From NCBI RefSeq assembly GCF_023078275.1, contig NC_062972.1, positions 12,522,191-12,586,190 on the forward strand: DNA of 64,000 nucleotides. The letters run 5' to 3'. The notes below the pieces were generated by a model. That model did no database searches and was not told the DNA's origin. It saw nothing but the letters and a program-made list of their open reading frames with translations. This document shows positions 45,380 through 58,138 of this stretch, piece by piece. Source of the stretch: Leguminivora glycinivorella. Lineage: Eukaryota > Arthropoda > Insecta > Lepidoptera > Tortricidae. The translations under genes and the position numbers were made by a program. Position 1 is the stretch's first letter; each line of letters opens with the position of its first letter.

Positions 45380-46210
45380 AAATGTCACTGTTCTGAACTT
45401 AAATGCATGCTTTTCTTACAAAAATACCAATGTCACTATAAGTGCGCCGTTCAGATTTGAGGAGTTCGGTTCTGACCATCATCAGCAGTTCCACTGCACC
45501 AAATATCACTGTTCTGGACGTAAGTGCATGCTGTTCTTATAAGAATACCAAAGTCACTATAAGTGTGCCGTTCAGATTTGAGGAGTTCGGTTCAGACCAT
45601 CATCAATAGTTCCACTGCACCAAATGTCACTGTTCTGGACGTAAGTGCATGCTGTTCTTATAAAAATACCAAAGTCACTATAAGCGTGCCGTTCAGATTT
45701 GAGGAGTTCGGTGTTCCACTGTACCAAATGTTACTGTTCTAGACGTAAGTGCATGCTGTTCTTATAAAAATGGCAAAGTCACTATAAGCGTGCCGTTCAG
45801 ATTTGAGGAGTTTGGTTCTGGCCATCATCAGCAGTTCCACTGCACTAAATGTCACTGTTCTGGACGAAAGTGCATGCTGTTCTTATAAAAATACCAAAGT
45901 CACTATAAGCGTGCCGTTCAGATTTGAGGAGTTCGGTTCTGACCATCATCAGCAATTCCACTGCACCAAATGTCACTGTTCTGGACGAAAGTGCATGCTG
46001 TTCTTATAAAAATACCAAAGTCACTATATGTGTGCCGTTCAGATTTAAAGAGTTTCGTTCTGGCCATCATGAGCAGTTCCACTGTACCAAATGTCACTGT
46101 TCCGTACCTAAATGCATGCTGTTCCTTTAAAAACACAAAAATCACCATATGTATGCCTTTCAGATTCGAGGAGTTCCCTCGATTTCTCCAGGATCCCATC
46201 ATCAGAACTG
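45380..46210. repeat. minisatellite, period about 121 bp
   Basis: Six to seven tandem units containing AAATGTCACTGTTCTGGACG, GTGCATGCTGTTCTTATAAA and CCGTTCAGATTTGAGGAGTT. The unit is 121 bp, measured from 45487 to 45608; one unit (near 45712) lacks about 20 bp. The last unit grades into AGTTCCCTCGATTTCTCCAGG and an element-like 3' flank (46200-46430) with TCGGTTCAGTAACGACGGAG. It is probably the internal array of a non-autonomous transposon. ORFs over it are repeat artefacts. Confidence 0.85.
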
Positions 46211-46430
46211 GGTTCTGAGAAAAATGGGATCAATCTGTATGCATATACATTCAATCAAAATCGGTTCAGTAACGACGGAGATATCGAGGAACAAACATAA
46301 AAAATTATAAAAAAAAACATACAGACGACTTGAGAACCGTCCTTCTTGAGAGATTTGAGGCGAGGAGGCGACCATTAAAAAGCGGGCGAGATGGTCGAAG
46401 TCATCTTTAGTAAAGACTGTCATTATTTTA

Positions 46431-49400
46431 TTTTGGGCACCCGGCCGCTACGTTAGGTAGGTATTAGATATGATTGCTGCTGACTACTTTGATTATGAGT
46501 AAAAATGTAGGGATTCCATAATAAATGTTTCAAAATCACTACCTACAGTTTAATTGCTAAAGTTTTTCAAAATTGTAAACAGTTCACAATAAAGTGTGCA
46601 GAATTGAATTTTCAAAACATTTCCTAATCCATTTAGCACACGTTTTCGCAAAAATTGCATCACAAAGTTCGCTCGGGTAGTCGACACATTGACACCTAAA
46701 ATTGGATTTAACGCCGCTGACAGCAACTAGAGTGCTCTTTCCGAACCAACATGGAGCTGGCAGGCGCGCGCCATCAAATTTTATCAACCTTATTGACATC
46801 GTTTTGGCGCGACGTCAGTTGCCGTCGACGAGCGCTAATAAACGTCCATGGCTAATACTGAGACAGTAAAGGGCAAAAATATAACAACAATAAATACCAT
46901 ATCCCCTAGTATTTTTTGTCAAAATTGGTTTAGATAAGTTTTCCAAAACGCCCCGCTTAGTGCGCTGTTCAAAATGAGACGCACAGAATCGTTTTATTTA
47001 CATTGCATTTTCGAAATGTACACTACAGATCTGATAGTGTGGCTACCGCGAAATTCATTGTATAAAGAAAGTGCACAACGCCTTCTAAACGGCTTCTTAT
47101 CAGAACCAACAAATAACATACATTTTCCGTGACTTTAAACGTTTAACCACACAAGATTTGCTAAAAAAAGTGTTACGAAGGTATGCTTAAAATCTTCAAA
47201 AATATTATATTGATATATGTATCTCATATAAAATATCCTAGAACAAACAAGGTAAAGTTTGAAGACTCTAAAAGACACTGTTCATAAATTTAAAGAAACA
47301 ACCCCTCGAGAGTTCTATGCAGCTCCCATTTACAAGTCTAGTGTTCCCAACAACAGTGGCATAAATTATATTGCTTCGAATTAATTGGAATTTGCTGGGA
47401 CATTTTAAGCCTTCGCTTTTCTTGTTTAGAGTATACTTTTGTGAGCGTACTCTGTTCTAATTTCGTCTCCTTATCGTGATATTAGCGGCGGCAGGTGAGA
47501 CCCCTGGAATACCTGCCGGCCTAACCAAGTGACAATAATTGACGCTACATGGCGATCGAAACGCATTCTGGCTCTGTCGCGCCACAACAGAAGAGCGATA
47601 CAGGAGCTAGCTAAGATTCGTTTACGAAGCGTAAGCGATTGTGACATTGGCTGGGACCCTGTATGTGCAAGTGTGTAGGTGTTTTCAAACTATGTGCATT
47701 AGCAAAGTACGACGAAGCTTTGTTGTCATGTCTAATGTGCTATGTAGAAGATACCAGTCTTTGTTACATATAATGTGTATTACAGTTCTTTGTTTGTTAT
47801 ACGAGTGTACTGTACATTTACAGTTGTATTGTGCCGAATTAATTTTGAGAGATGAAAAGGAAGTTTTTGTTAGATTACTTAATATAATTCTGTATCGTTT
47901 ACTTCAAGCTTCTTTGTAGTTGACTGATTACTTAAAATCTAAAAATAAAAAGGTAAGTATAAAACCAAGTGTTTTTATTTCCCCATATTGGTGGTGGCAG
48001 ATTATTCCAGCACTTGGTAGCCGCATATTTGAAGCTACCAGGAAAAGCAGCAGTGCTGTGCTGGGCCAACGATAGTATGTATAAAGAACCTTCTGAACGG
48101 TAATGAGTTACCTACGTGTTTGTGCTATCTTTAAATAGAAATATGTATCATGTTCTCCTTCTCATAGTCCATAATGATTCAGTAATATTCAATTTAATTA
48201 TGAACCTCTCTTAAATAATGTACACCTAGCCAACGGGAACAAGTCTTGTAATTAAAATGTAAAAGGCTTGCTCCCGTAACTCTCCCTGGCACTGACTTGT
48301 TCATTGTTTACTAATATTAACACTAACAATGAAAATTACCGGCAACATACACTGTTCGCACTAACCCGCGTAATCCCATGTGAGTAACGGCGGCGGGTGC
48401 GTTCCGCTTCGAACTCATTAATTTGCCCCACACACACCGCCCCTGGATTTGTGGAATTACTATTGTTTATGCCACTGTCGACTTAAATAATGTTTGTTCT
48501 ACATTTGCCTCTATTTCCGTTTATTTGGGAGCATGTCAAACTTATTAATGTTTACGATAAGTGCACTTACAGTAAGTATGAGCTGAAATCTGCCAAATGA
48601 GAAGTCTTGACATGTACGGGCACCCTTCAGTTTACAATATCTCTGAAATATATTTTTTTTCTTTTCCCGCAAAGGTCACTCCTAAGATTAAACTTCACAA
48701 ACAAATTATGTAAACAATGTACACCTATTTAAATTTTTGAACCCTCTCGACGTCAAGGGTTGACACCGGTTTTACATTACATGCCGATAAATTCGTTTCC
48801 ATATTTTTATTTAAAGAATGAATCAGTGTTTTATTTAATGATTCTGAAAAGGTTTTACAGTCGTAAGTAGGTACAATGTGTACCTAATGTAGTTAAGTAA
48901 GCAATATCAAGCCTCAGCTGTGTAGTCCTTATCCTTTCCTAGTCAATTATCTGTCCAATCAACGAACTCATTATTTCCCTATTAATACCTCATATAGACT
49001 TGTAATTGACATTCACAAACTTACCCCAATATTCCTTTAAAAAGCTCGTTTTACGACACTAAATTCTTATTTTAGTTCGAGTCCTTGTTACTCTTGGGTC
49101 TAAATTGCTTTTTAAACTTCTAGGGCATTATCCACACTCGGTGTTGGAGATAATAGTGATTATAGTGCTATTACGGCGCCCTGTACTAAATAATGTAGGG
49201 TTCTAATTAACAACTGGAGCAGGTTTTAGTAATGTTCAAAACTGCGCCTTCTATGTTTAAATAGATGCTGAATATTGGTGCCAAATATTAAATCTGTTAT
49301 TTATAGTTGGAAATAAAATTTACACTTGTGTTAGGTATGTATCTCCTACATATTGGAAATATGCTAAAAGTATTTTATTGCGACATAGTTTGCAACAAAG

Positions 49401-52400
49401 CGGATTTATTTTTTAAATATTTATACGTACAGATACAATTTAACCGGACATAATCTGTACGAATTGTAAGTACTTGGCCAGGATTTGTCTCATTCAATTT
49501 GCGCGGATACATTTTGGCATGCAAAAGCGTCAGCAATCCCAGTAATTGAATCGTGTTTCTGAACGATGCCAATATACAGTGTCCGCTGTGCAAATATTTG
49601 CAATATTGCATGTTAAAATAATAAATCTATCTACGCGGCTCAATTTACAGAACGTAGTAAGCTGATGTTAGACATGGTATTTGAGGTAGATACTATGTCT
49701 GTAGATTAATAGCTGGGTTGACTACTTGTAAATAGTTTCGTTATAGTAAATATTTCAACGCCTAATAAATTAAAATTTTACCGTAACTTAGTAGTCTACG
49801 CCGTGTCAAACGCAAAGGCCAAGAAATGATAGAGAAGTTTAAGAGTGACGGGATAAATAATCGATTAGTAATTGATTAACATTCATTCAATAATTAATTC
49901 ACGTGCACATTTTATATTTAGACACACTCTAAATCTCAATCCGCAAAAACAACGTATTTTATCGCTGCCAAACTGCAATAAAAAATGTCACATTATTTCC
50001 TAAATTTATGCACATTATTTCCCATATTTTAGCTTTAAAATAGTTCTATTTAACTTTTTCATTCAATTCAGTAACCTAGAAAATCTATAAACCCTACAGA
50101 GCTGCCTTACTCACGTCCATTTGTTATCGGCCTACCCGCATCACATAGGTACCTATATTCGTAGCTTAAGGTGACATTACACCAACGTCGATGTCGATAC
50201 AAGCATCTCCAGGGAAATTACTCCTCACCGCTGGAGGAGGGCTCTAACTGGGTTTGCGGCTCGCAACTCTGAAACTGGGTCTGATACGTCAGAATTAAAA
50301 GCCAATTGTGGTGGGGCGGCCATTTTAAGTATACGGGTGACTGCCAGGATGGTTTTTTGCGTTGTTTTTTGCAAACTCGCCGCTTTTATTAGGCTCTTGG
50401 GGTGCAAGGTTTATTGCTTGAATTAAACAGCGTTGCACTGTAAAATGCGGGATATCTGAACTCTGCTGTGTCTTGGTTGAATGGCTAATTATTTATTTTT
50501 TTTTTGAGATTTAAAGGGCATTAGAAGTCTTCATAGACCTCGTATCTATTAATTACAATATCTATTAATTACAATAAAATAAAAACAACATTCGTCTGTG
50601 AGATGCAAAACAATTTCATGTATTTACCATAAATCATTTTTTAGGTAAAATAAATGTTTGAACCACAAAGCGTTCCGTAAATTCAGAGGAAAGAAATCAC
50701 TTTAGACTTATTAAAAGTATAAAAGATATAGGAATCAGGCCAGGAAACAGATTTAAGTAGAAATAAAAGCAGTAACATAATTTCCTGAATTCAATAATGT
50801 TAAAAAATATATAAAAAATCGCCAGACATACTGTCCCGACAAATTGTCAGATCGTTGAATGAAATTATTTCCAACTCGGTTCGAGTGAAGTAAAAAATGC
50901 AGAGCCAGTTACATCCCGGTTTTCCGAACGCAAATAAATCTGTCAATTTCACTCGGACTCCCGTAGGCCGTTCACTACTTTACTATCGAACTGGGTACTG
51001 GATTCTCGAAATTACTCTATAAAAATACTCTTTTAGGTGTTTTAAGAGTAGGTTTACGAAGTTTTCGTGGTTTATATATAGTGCATGTGTTCAATAAATT
51101 TAGTGCACGTTAAAGTTTGCAACTTTAGTAATGATACATAAATTATGATAGACTGGCGAGGAATTGCATCAACATCTTCTAGCCGCGCGACTTTTCGAAC
51201 TACCCGCACTTGTTCTTGATTATTCACTGTAATTATTATTTGTAAGTATGTATTCTAATGTAAGTGTTTACGCGATTAAGTCCCGTTTAGTTCTAAAATT
51301 ATGAGTGCAAATCGTGTTAGTTTAAATCAATATAAAGAATAACATTTTTATAGGTTTGACATTTACTCAATTGAAATGTAATTTAATTTAAATTTGAATC
51401 ATTAAAAAAACTTACCACAGACTTATTTTATTAAGAATTTATTTACTTATTTGAATTGCCTATTAAACTTTAATAGAAAACTACATCCCAAATTAAACAA
51501 TACTTAATAAGTAACGTCTACCTTTGCAAATCCCCATTAAAACGAACAAATGAACTCGAAATTTAAACCATTTCCGTAACGATTAAACGTTCGACGTTTC
51601 ACGAGATTAACCTTTCAGGGCTTAACTCATGGATTTAAATGTGGAATCAATTTGTAACTTTCAGATTAATCATTATGTCAAATCCGCAACGCAGGCTTCG
51701 TCAACTGAATACAAAATCCGTTATTAGCTACAAGCTTCGTCATTATGTAATTACATAAATGTTTAATGCCCTGAGATTGACTGATATCTACACGTATTTG
51801 TATACTTCTGTTTTACTCGTTCATAAAATTTATATTCCCCACAAAATGTTCAGCATTTCCATTTCACGTATAAAACACATTTGCGTCACGCATCCATCAT
51901 AAATGTTTTTATGAGTGCTCCCGTCGTGTCATTGTCAAATGTTAGTCGATATCGAAATCCACACGACAAATATGGTAATAAATGACTATCGGCCAAATAT
52001 GATATGACAATACATACTCGTATCACCCAAAAGCTTCTGACCCCTGCACTGCTGTGGCATTACTGCGCTTCATTGTTGCTGCAAATGTAAAATTGTGCAC
52101 TACATTTTTGCGTTACAATACTGCTCTTAACGTCATTGCTGCAGACATTTTTGCAACAAAATATTACATTTGATTTGACTACGCCCGCAGTTGACTTGCG
52201 CTGCTATACTGCAAAACAATGATTCTGAATAGTGCGTTCGGCTGCTGCGGTTGAGAATCTGGAAGTTACAACACGGTTTTGATGGTCATGTTCTAATTTA
52301 AATTCCGTAGCATCTCGACATTACATTTAAATTGCATGTTAGATAAACAATGGTTAACGTACCTACATACATCTCTTTGCTGGTAGGTCAGTGCCACTCT

Positions 52401-52629
52401 TTATACAGCGTGTGTATTCCATACGGGCGAATATCTTAATAATGATTAGTATCGTACCTAAGGAGCCTCACTACATTTTTTTTTTAATAAATGAGATATT
52501 TTTCTCATACATAATAGTCACAGTGCACAGCAGTCATTACGACATGACGTTTATGTCAGCCAGATTTAAAAAAATAATTACTTTTATCCCTTCGTCTGTG
52601 TTTGATAAGGATCCTAACATAAGGCGTTG
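46431..52629. other. unrecognised non-coding DNA
   Basis: No gene supported over 6 kb. The longest ORF (47641-47919, 92 aa) begins at a non-ATG codon beside a repeat and has no domain. 47567-47655 is the second copy of the CpG-rich repeat at 44990. 52380-52650 ends in (AAT)n and may be a retroelement 3' end. Confidence 0.35.
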
Positions 52630-53618
52630 GGCTTTAAAACAATAATAATAATAATAATAGCCCCCAAGTGTAAAAGCCCCCTCGCCCCACCTAAACGTTA
52701 CCTTAAACCCAAAGACCCACTGACCCAATAACTAATCTAAATCTCAAGGAACCCTAAAAGCAAATCTACTTTAACTATCTGTCTCTGTCTTGCATTTAAA
52801 CGTATGGCCATAAAAGTGATGTGATTGTCTAGTAAGTGGTAGAACCCCGTAGTTGTGCGTAGTAACCCCTGGTTCTTTAACAAGGAGGAGAGTTGCATAC
52901 CTTACAAAACTGTAATTTAATGAAACTAAGATAATTAATTAAAGGTAATTTACTATAAAGTTTTAGATCTTAGAAAGTTAGATTATATTAAAGTTAGGAT
53001 ATTATAAGAAGTAGACAAATAACGGAAGCAAAGTAACAAAGAACATGTTTTAATCAATGTAATATAACAAACAAAACGATAATTTAGTTAAGTAATCATT
53101 CATGTAATTGTACTATACTGCAGAATCTGGATACTGGAACTCTCGTCAGTCGTTGGAGTTGGTTGACAATAGTAGTAGCTCAGCTGGAGTAGAAACAGTG
53201 GTCCTTGTAGTCCTTCCAGGTGTAATGATGTAGATAATAAATACATAAACATAAAAAGGTTTTTGGTAAAAATCCCCAACTCCTACTTGTGACTCCTGTC
53301 GCACGAGAAGCGTCGGATAAGCCGAAGTGACTCTAAAGTTATGGAATTTAATCTAATAAAATCTGAATGCTAAAACTAACGCTTCCTATACTAGGTGGGG
53401 TATGGAGTCTCCCTAAACCAATCACTGTGGGAAAGTCCCTTGATTGGGCTTCCTAATCCCTACCTCCCTATTCCTAGGAGTATAAGACTCAGCGAATGGC
53501 TAGAAAACGTTTCACAATTCCTAATGGTATTCCGATGATTGAAACGTCAAGTATTCACCAGAAACCCCTACCTACTTCATTTCACTCTAAGCTAATCCCA
53601 TAACCCATTCCCAAAAGC
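52630..53618. other. (AAT)n followed by unrecognised sequence
   Basis: (AATAAT)n at 52641-52660, then CCCC-rich sequence (52660-52740), then AT-rich and mixed sequence without ORFs. An AATAAA at 53236 precedes CCCCAACTCCTACTTGTGAC. This could be a retroelement end, but no terminal repeats were found. Confidence 0.3.
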
Positions 53619-54152
53619 TGTAAGCTTTGATGGCAGATCCGTAGATCAATTTATACCCTTAGGTAATAAATGCAATAGGCCTTAGCCTTAACATGACCTT
53701 AGTCAAACTGTAAGCCTTGATGGCAGATCCGTAGATCATTTTTACCCTTAGGTAATAATTGTAATAGGCCTTAGCCTTAATATGACCTTAGTCAGACTGT
53801 AAGCTTTGATGGCAGATCCGTAGATCATTTTTACCCTTAGGTAATAATTGTAATAGGCCTTAGCCTTAATATGACCTTAGTCAGACTGTAAGCTTTGATG
53901 GCAGATCCGTAGATCATTTTTACCCTTAGGTAATAATTGTAATAGGCCTTAGCCTTAATATGACCTTAGTCAGACTGTAAGCTTTGATGGCAGATCCGTA
54001 GATCATTTTTACCCTTAGGTAATAATTGTAATAGGCCTTAGCCTTAATATGACCTTAGTCAGACTGTAAGCTTTGATGGCAAATCCGTAGATCATTTTTA
54101 CCCTTAGGTAATAATTGTAATAGGCCTTAGCCTTAATATGACCTTAGTCAGG
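53619..54152. repeat. minisatellite, period 89 bp
   Basis: Six tandem units beginning TGTAAGCTTTGATGGCAGAT and including TTTTACCCTTAGGTAATAAT and GGCCTTAGCCTTAATATGAC. Starts are near 53619, 53709, 53798, 53887, 53976 and 54065. The inner units are almost identical and the first is the most diverged, as expected from recent internal expansion. Confidence 0.92.
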
Positions 54153-54279
54153 AATACAATTCATTAGGTATAAGTTGCGCGAATCGACTGTTTCTATTAT
54201 ACAGTACGACTCCTAACTCTGCGTTCCGCTCGGTTAGTGCACTTAAACCATAAAATGTCCACCTGAACATTATGTCAAA

Positions 54280-54410
54280 CAACAGCGAAGAAATAACATA
54301 GATCTTACTTCGTGCCATCAAAATGAACTGATATTTCATATCAAACAGCAGTGAAGAAATAATAAAGATCTTACTTCGTGCCATCAAAATGAACTGATAT
54401 TTCATAAATG
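54280..54410. repeat. short tandem duplication, period about 63 bp
   Basis: GAAGAAATAA-A-AGATCTTACTTCGTGCCATCAAAATGAACTGATATTTCATA occurs twice in a row (about 54288-54341 and 54351-54404), with ATCAAACA/GTCAAACAACAG before each. Confidence 0.8.
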
Positions 54411-54559
54411 TTAAAAAACATTATCAAAATTAATTTCAATCAAATATTCAAAATCTTCTAAGTAGAAACAGCTAATAATAATATAGAAAAGAAAATAATA
54501 TAGATGGCAAAATTATACCAATGATGTTATTCAACATACGTGAGAGAGGATTGTCCACA

Positions 54560-55645
54560 TATGGACTTTTTAGGAATATGATGCATAATGTATTCATTAT
54601 ATTTCAGTAATGCAATAATTCTATGTTAACTCATCTAACTTCTCGTTAATATTGATGAGTAACATTTGTTCACATTAAATATATTATTTGGGACATAGTT
54701 CCCCATAAAGAACTTTTAGTAATATGTTGCATAGTGTACTCATCATATTTCAGTAATGCAATAAGTCTATGTTAACTCATCTAATTTGTTGTTAATATTG
54801 ACGAGTAATATTGGTACACATTAAATATATTATTTGTGACATAATTCCCTATATTCAATATATTTCAGTAATGCAAAAAGTCTATGTTAACTCATCGTAT
54901 TTGTTGTTTATATTGACGAGTAACAATTGTACACATTAAATATATTATTTGGGACATAATTCCCCTTATTCATTATATTTGAGTAATGCAATAAGTCTGT
55001 GTTAACTCATCGTATTTGTTGTTTATATTGACGAGTAACATTTGTACACAGTAAATATATCATTTGGGACATAATTCCCCATATTCATTGTATTTGAGTA
55101 ATGCAATAAGTCTGTGTTAACTCATCGTATTTGTTGTTTATATTGACGAATAACATTTGTACACATTAAATATATCATTTGGGACATAATTCCCCATATT
55201 CATTGTATTTGAGTAATGCAATAAGTCTGTGTTAACTCATCGTATTTGTTGTTTATATTGACGAGTAACATTTGTACACATTAAATATATCATTTGGGAC
55301 ATAATTCCCCATATTCATTGTATTTGAGTAATGCAATAAGTCTGTGTTAACTCATCGTATTTGTTGTTTATATTGACGAGTAACATTTGTACACATTAAA
55401 TATATCATTTGGGACATAATTCCCCATATTCATTATATTTGAGTAATGCAATAAGTCTGTGTTAACTCATCGTATTTGTTGTTTATATTGACGAGTAACA
55501 TTTGTACATGTTATTTATAATATTTGTGACATAATTCCCTATACTCATTATATTTTAGTAATGCAATAAGTCTGTGTTAACTCATCGTATTTGTTGTTTA
55601 TATTGACGAGTAACATTTGTACACATTAAATATATTATTTATACT
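54560..55645. repeat. minisatellite, period 115 bp
   Basis: About nine units. GTTAACTCAT recurs at 54771, 54886, 55001, 55116, 55231, 55346, 55461 and 55576, exactly 115 bp apart, with an older, longer unit at 54625. Each unit includes GTATTTGTTGTTTATATTGA and GGGACATAATTCCCCATATT. Homogeneity is highest in the middle. Confidence 0.93.
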
Positions 55646-57640
55646 CAAATAGTAATCAAAATACATAATAAGCAAAATAATCATCTAATCACATGTTATT
55701 ATGATATAGTTATTTCCTTAGGAAAACATCGTAAAGTCACTTCTTTTATCAAACCGTAATTCAGAACACTAAACAAAAAAATATCACTCTCTTCTATACT
55801 TTACACTCAGTCAATTTGTGTAAGAATGTCCAATAATATTTATTTATTTATTTATTTATCATCTTTAAATTTATACTACAGTATCAAGATTGCTCAGTCT
55901 TGCTATAATTCATAATCAAAAGTAAAACTGCTTAATTGTAAATCAAATCAAATCAAATAATTTACCTATTAGCGTTGGAATATAAGCGTTCTCTTTTAAC
56001 AACCGCTTTACATCAGGCGGGCCGTATGCTTGTTTGCCACCGACGTAGTATAGAAAATACGTATAATTGAATGACACTTACCTACTTATTTAATGTACAT
56101 ATCATATAAAATAACTTTTAAATTCAAATAAACACAGTAACAACACGCCCAGTATAAGTTGACCCCGACGCGCTAAGTTATCTAGTCCTGGACACACAGT
56201 GTAGTTTAAAATGGCCGTCCGCCTCGCGTCGCGTCGAACGTGCAATCCAAATTATTATCGACTTTTAGGAATACATTAAGAAATCACTATTCATATACAC
56301 AGTAAATATTAAAACAACTACTAGATCACATTGAAACACGATATTGGATTAAATCACAGAATATATATTAGTACGTTAAATAGAATATCGAAAGTACAGA
56401 ATTCGCGCCCTCTCGCGATACGCGATCAAAATCATCCGCCATTTTTGAAATTCGAAGGTCAAGACCCGCGCTGGCTGGTATCAAATGCACGAGCGGTTTA
56501 GTTCTATTACGTCACAGGAATAAATCGCATGTCGTTTTTCGCTCGGTTTAACGCGATGTCTTATTAATCTAAATTGTTTGTAATTGATACATAATGATAG
56601 GCAAATACAACGCGAACGCGAACTACGTGGTGAAAGTATATTTGTATTCTATCAGTGTAATAATTGAACTAAGATTGTATTCGCGAAGATCTGATCTTAC
56701 GGACTTACTTGTTTATTTTGTAGGCACAACACAGAGCCGGGATGTATAGTTAAACCTTTAAATTATCAACACTTTATTAACTTTTTGTGTAAGTGAAAGA
56801 TAATGGAAAGCTATAAGTATTGTTTATAAGCTGTGATTGTGTCTTAGTGAATTGTTTAGTGAAATATTTTCTCTATAAAAGCAAGCTAGTGTCCCGACGG
56901 AATGTAAACGTACAAAGGTATTTATCTAGCTGAAATAGTTTTATTGCAATTACATACTTAAAGCGGGTTCCTTAAGTTTATGACACACGAACTCTATAGT
57001 ATTATTTAAATAACACACATACAAATGCCAATGAAAAACCGTCACGTAATTAATTATGTAGTTCACTTGCGCACTAAAATTATTAAAGAACTAGCTTTTA
57101 CCCGCGGCTTCGCCCGCGTAATAAAAGTATTCTTATTGAAACGTTTACAAAAAATAAGATTTTCATTTGGATCCGTAGGTTTCTTTGTAGGTAGGTTCGA
57201 CTCTATTGATCGAAAAGTGGTAAACCACTTTTTTGGCTGACTGCACCTTACACATATTACTATTGTTTTAAAAGAAATTCTTGCAATGATTGTAGAATTG
57301 TTACACAGCGACCACAGCGTAGGTAGTAGGTACGAATATGTATGTATTTTACCTATATAAATATTTATAGTGGGGAAACTTCATACAACCCACATAGCCA
57401 GTATATCTCGACGCTATGGTCGGTAAGGTAAAAAATACTTCCTTGCATTATCGCTTACAATTTTTTCCATTTTGCTTATACTTATTGCAAACGTAAACAT
57501 ATAAAAGGCAAGCAAACAACGATCCTCTTACAGCACATTGAATGTAAAAGTTATTACGGATGCAGGATACTCACCGATGCCTACTTACATACTAATCCCT
57601 TCCCACTGAGCCACCTGCATTTTACACTGCCTAGATATCG
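55646..57640. other. non-coding; SINE tail fragment and CpG-rich patch
   Basis: TGTGTAAGAATGTCCAATAATATTTATTTATTTATT at 55817-55852 is a + strand SINE 3' fragment. 56160-56560 is CpG-rich for this window, with ATGGCCGTCCGCC on the + strand and CCGCCATTTTTGAAATTC (YY1-type on the minus strand). It could be a host promoter region. 57091-57230 begins with a CTAGCTTTTACCCGCGGCTTC repeat end. No gene is established. Confidence 0.4.
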
Positions 57641-57654
57641 ATTGCCGACCGATT

Positions 57655-58138
57655 ATTCCGACCCCAATCCCTATTCTTATCCCCGTCCGTATCTCTATCC
57701 TTGTCCCCGTCCCCGTCCCCGTCCCGTCCCTGTCCCCGTCCCTCTCCTATCCCTGTCCCCGTCCCTCCCCTATCCCTATCCCCGTCCCCATCCCCTATTC
57801 CTATCCCTATCCCCGTCCCCATCCCCTATTCCTATCCCTATCCCTATTCTTATCCCCGTCCCTATCTCTATCCTTGTCCCCGTCCCCGTCCCCGTCCCGT
57901 CCGTCCCCGTCCCTCCCCTATCCCTATCCCCGTCCCCTATCCCTATCCATAGGGATAGGGATAGGGATAGGGATAGCCCTATCCCTATCCCTATCCCTAT
58001 CCCTATCGCTATCGCTATCGCTATCGCTATCCCTATCCCTATCCCTATCCCTATCCCTATCCATATCCCTATCCCTATCCCTATCCCTATCCCTATCCCT
58101 AACCCTATCCCGTTCCTGTCCCTGTCCCTGTCCCTGTC
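57655..58138. repeat. CCCTAT/CCCGTC hexamer tract with strand switch
   Basis: About 480 bp of CCCTAT, CCCGTC, CGCTAT and CCCTGT hexamers. At about 57949-57975 the repeat flips to (ATAGGG)n and back, producing a local palindrome. Purine-rich GGGATA on one strand could form G-quadruplex structures. Long proline-serine ORFs here are artefacts of the repeat. Confidence 0.92.

Noticed and set aside
45803..46218. Overlapping cysteine-containing ORFs on both strands
   Set aside because: They follow the 121-bp minisatellite units and are open by periodicity.
47641..47919. 92-aa ORF
   Set aside because: It starts at a GTG beside a dispersed repeat, is rich in Cys and Leu without a domain, and has no promoter or splice support.
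53230..53340. Possible LTR end with polyA signal
   Set aside because: No matching second LTR, primer-binding site or retroviral gene was seen.
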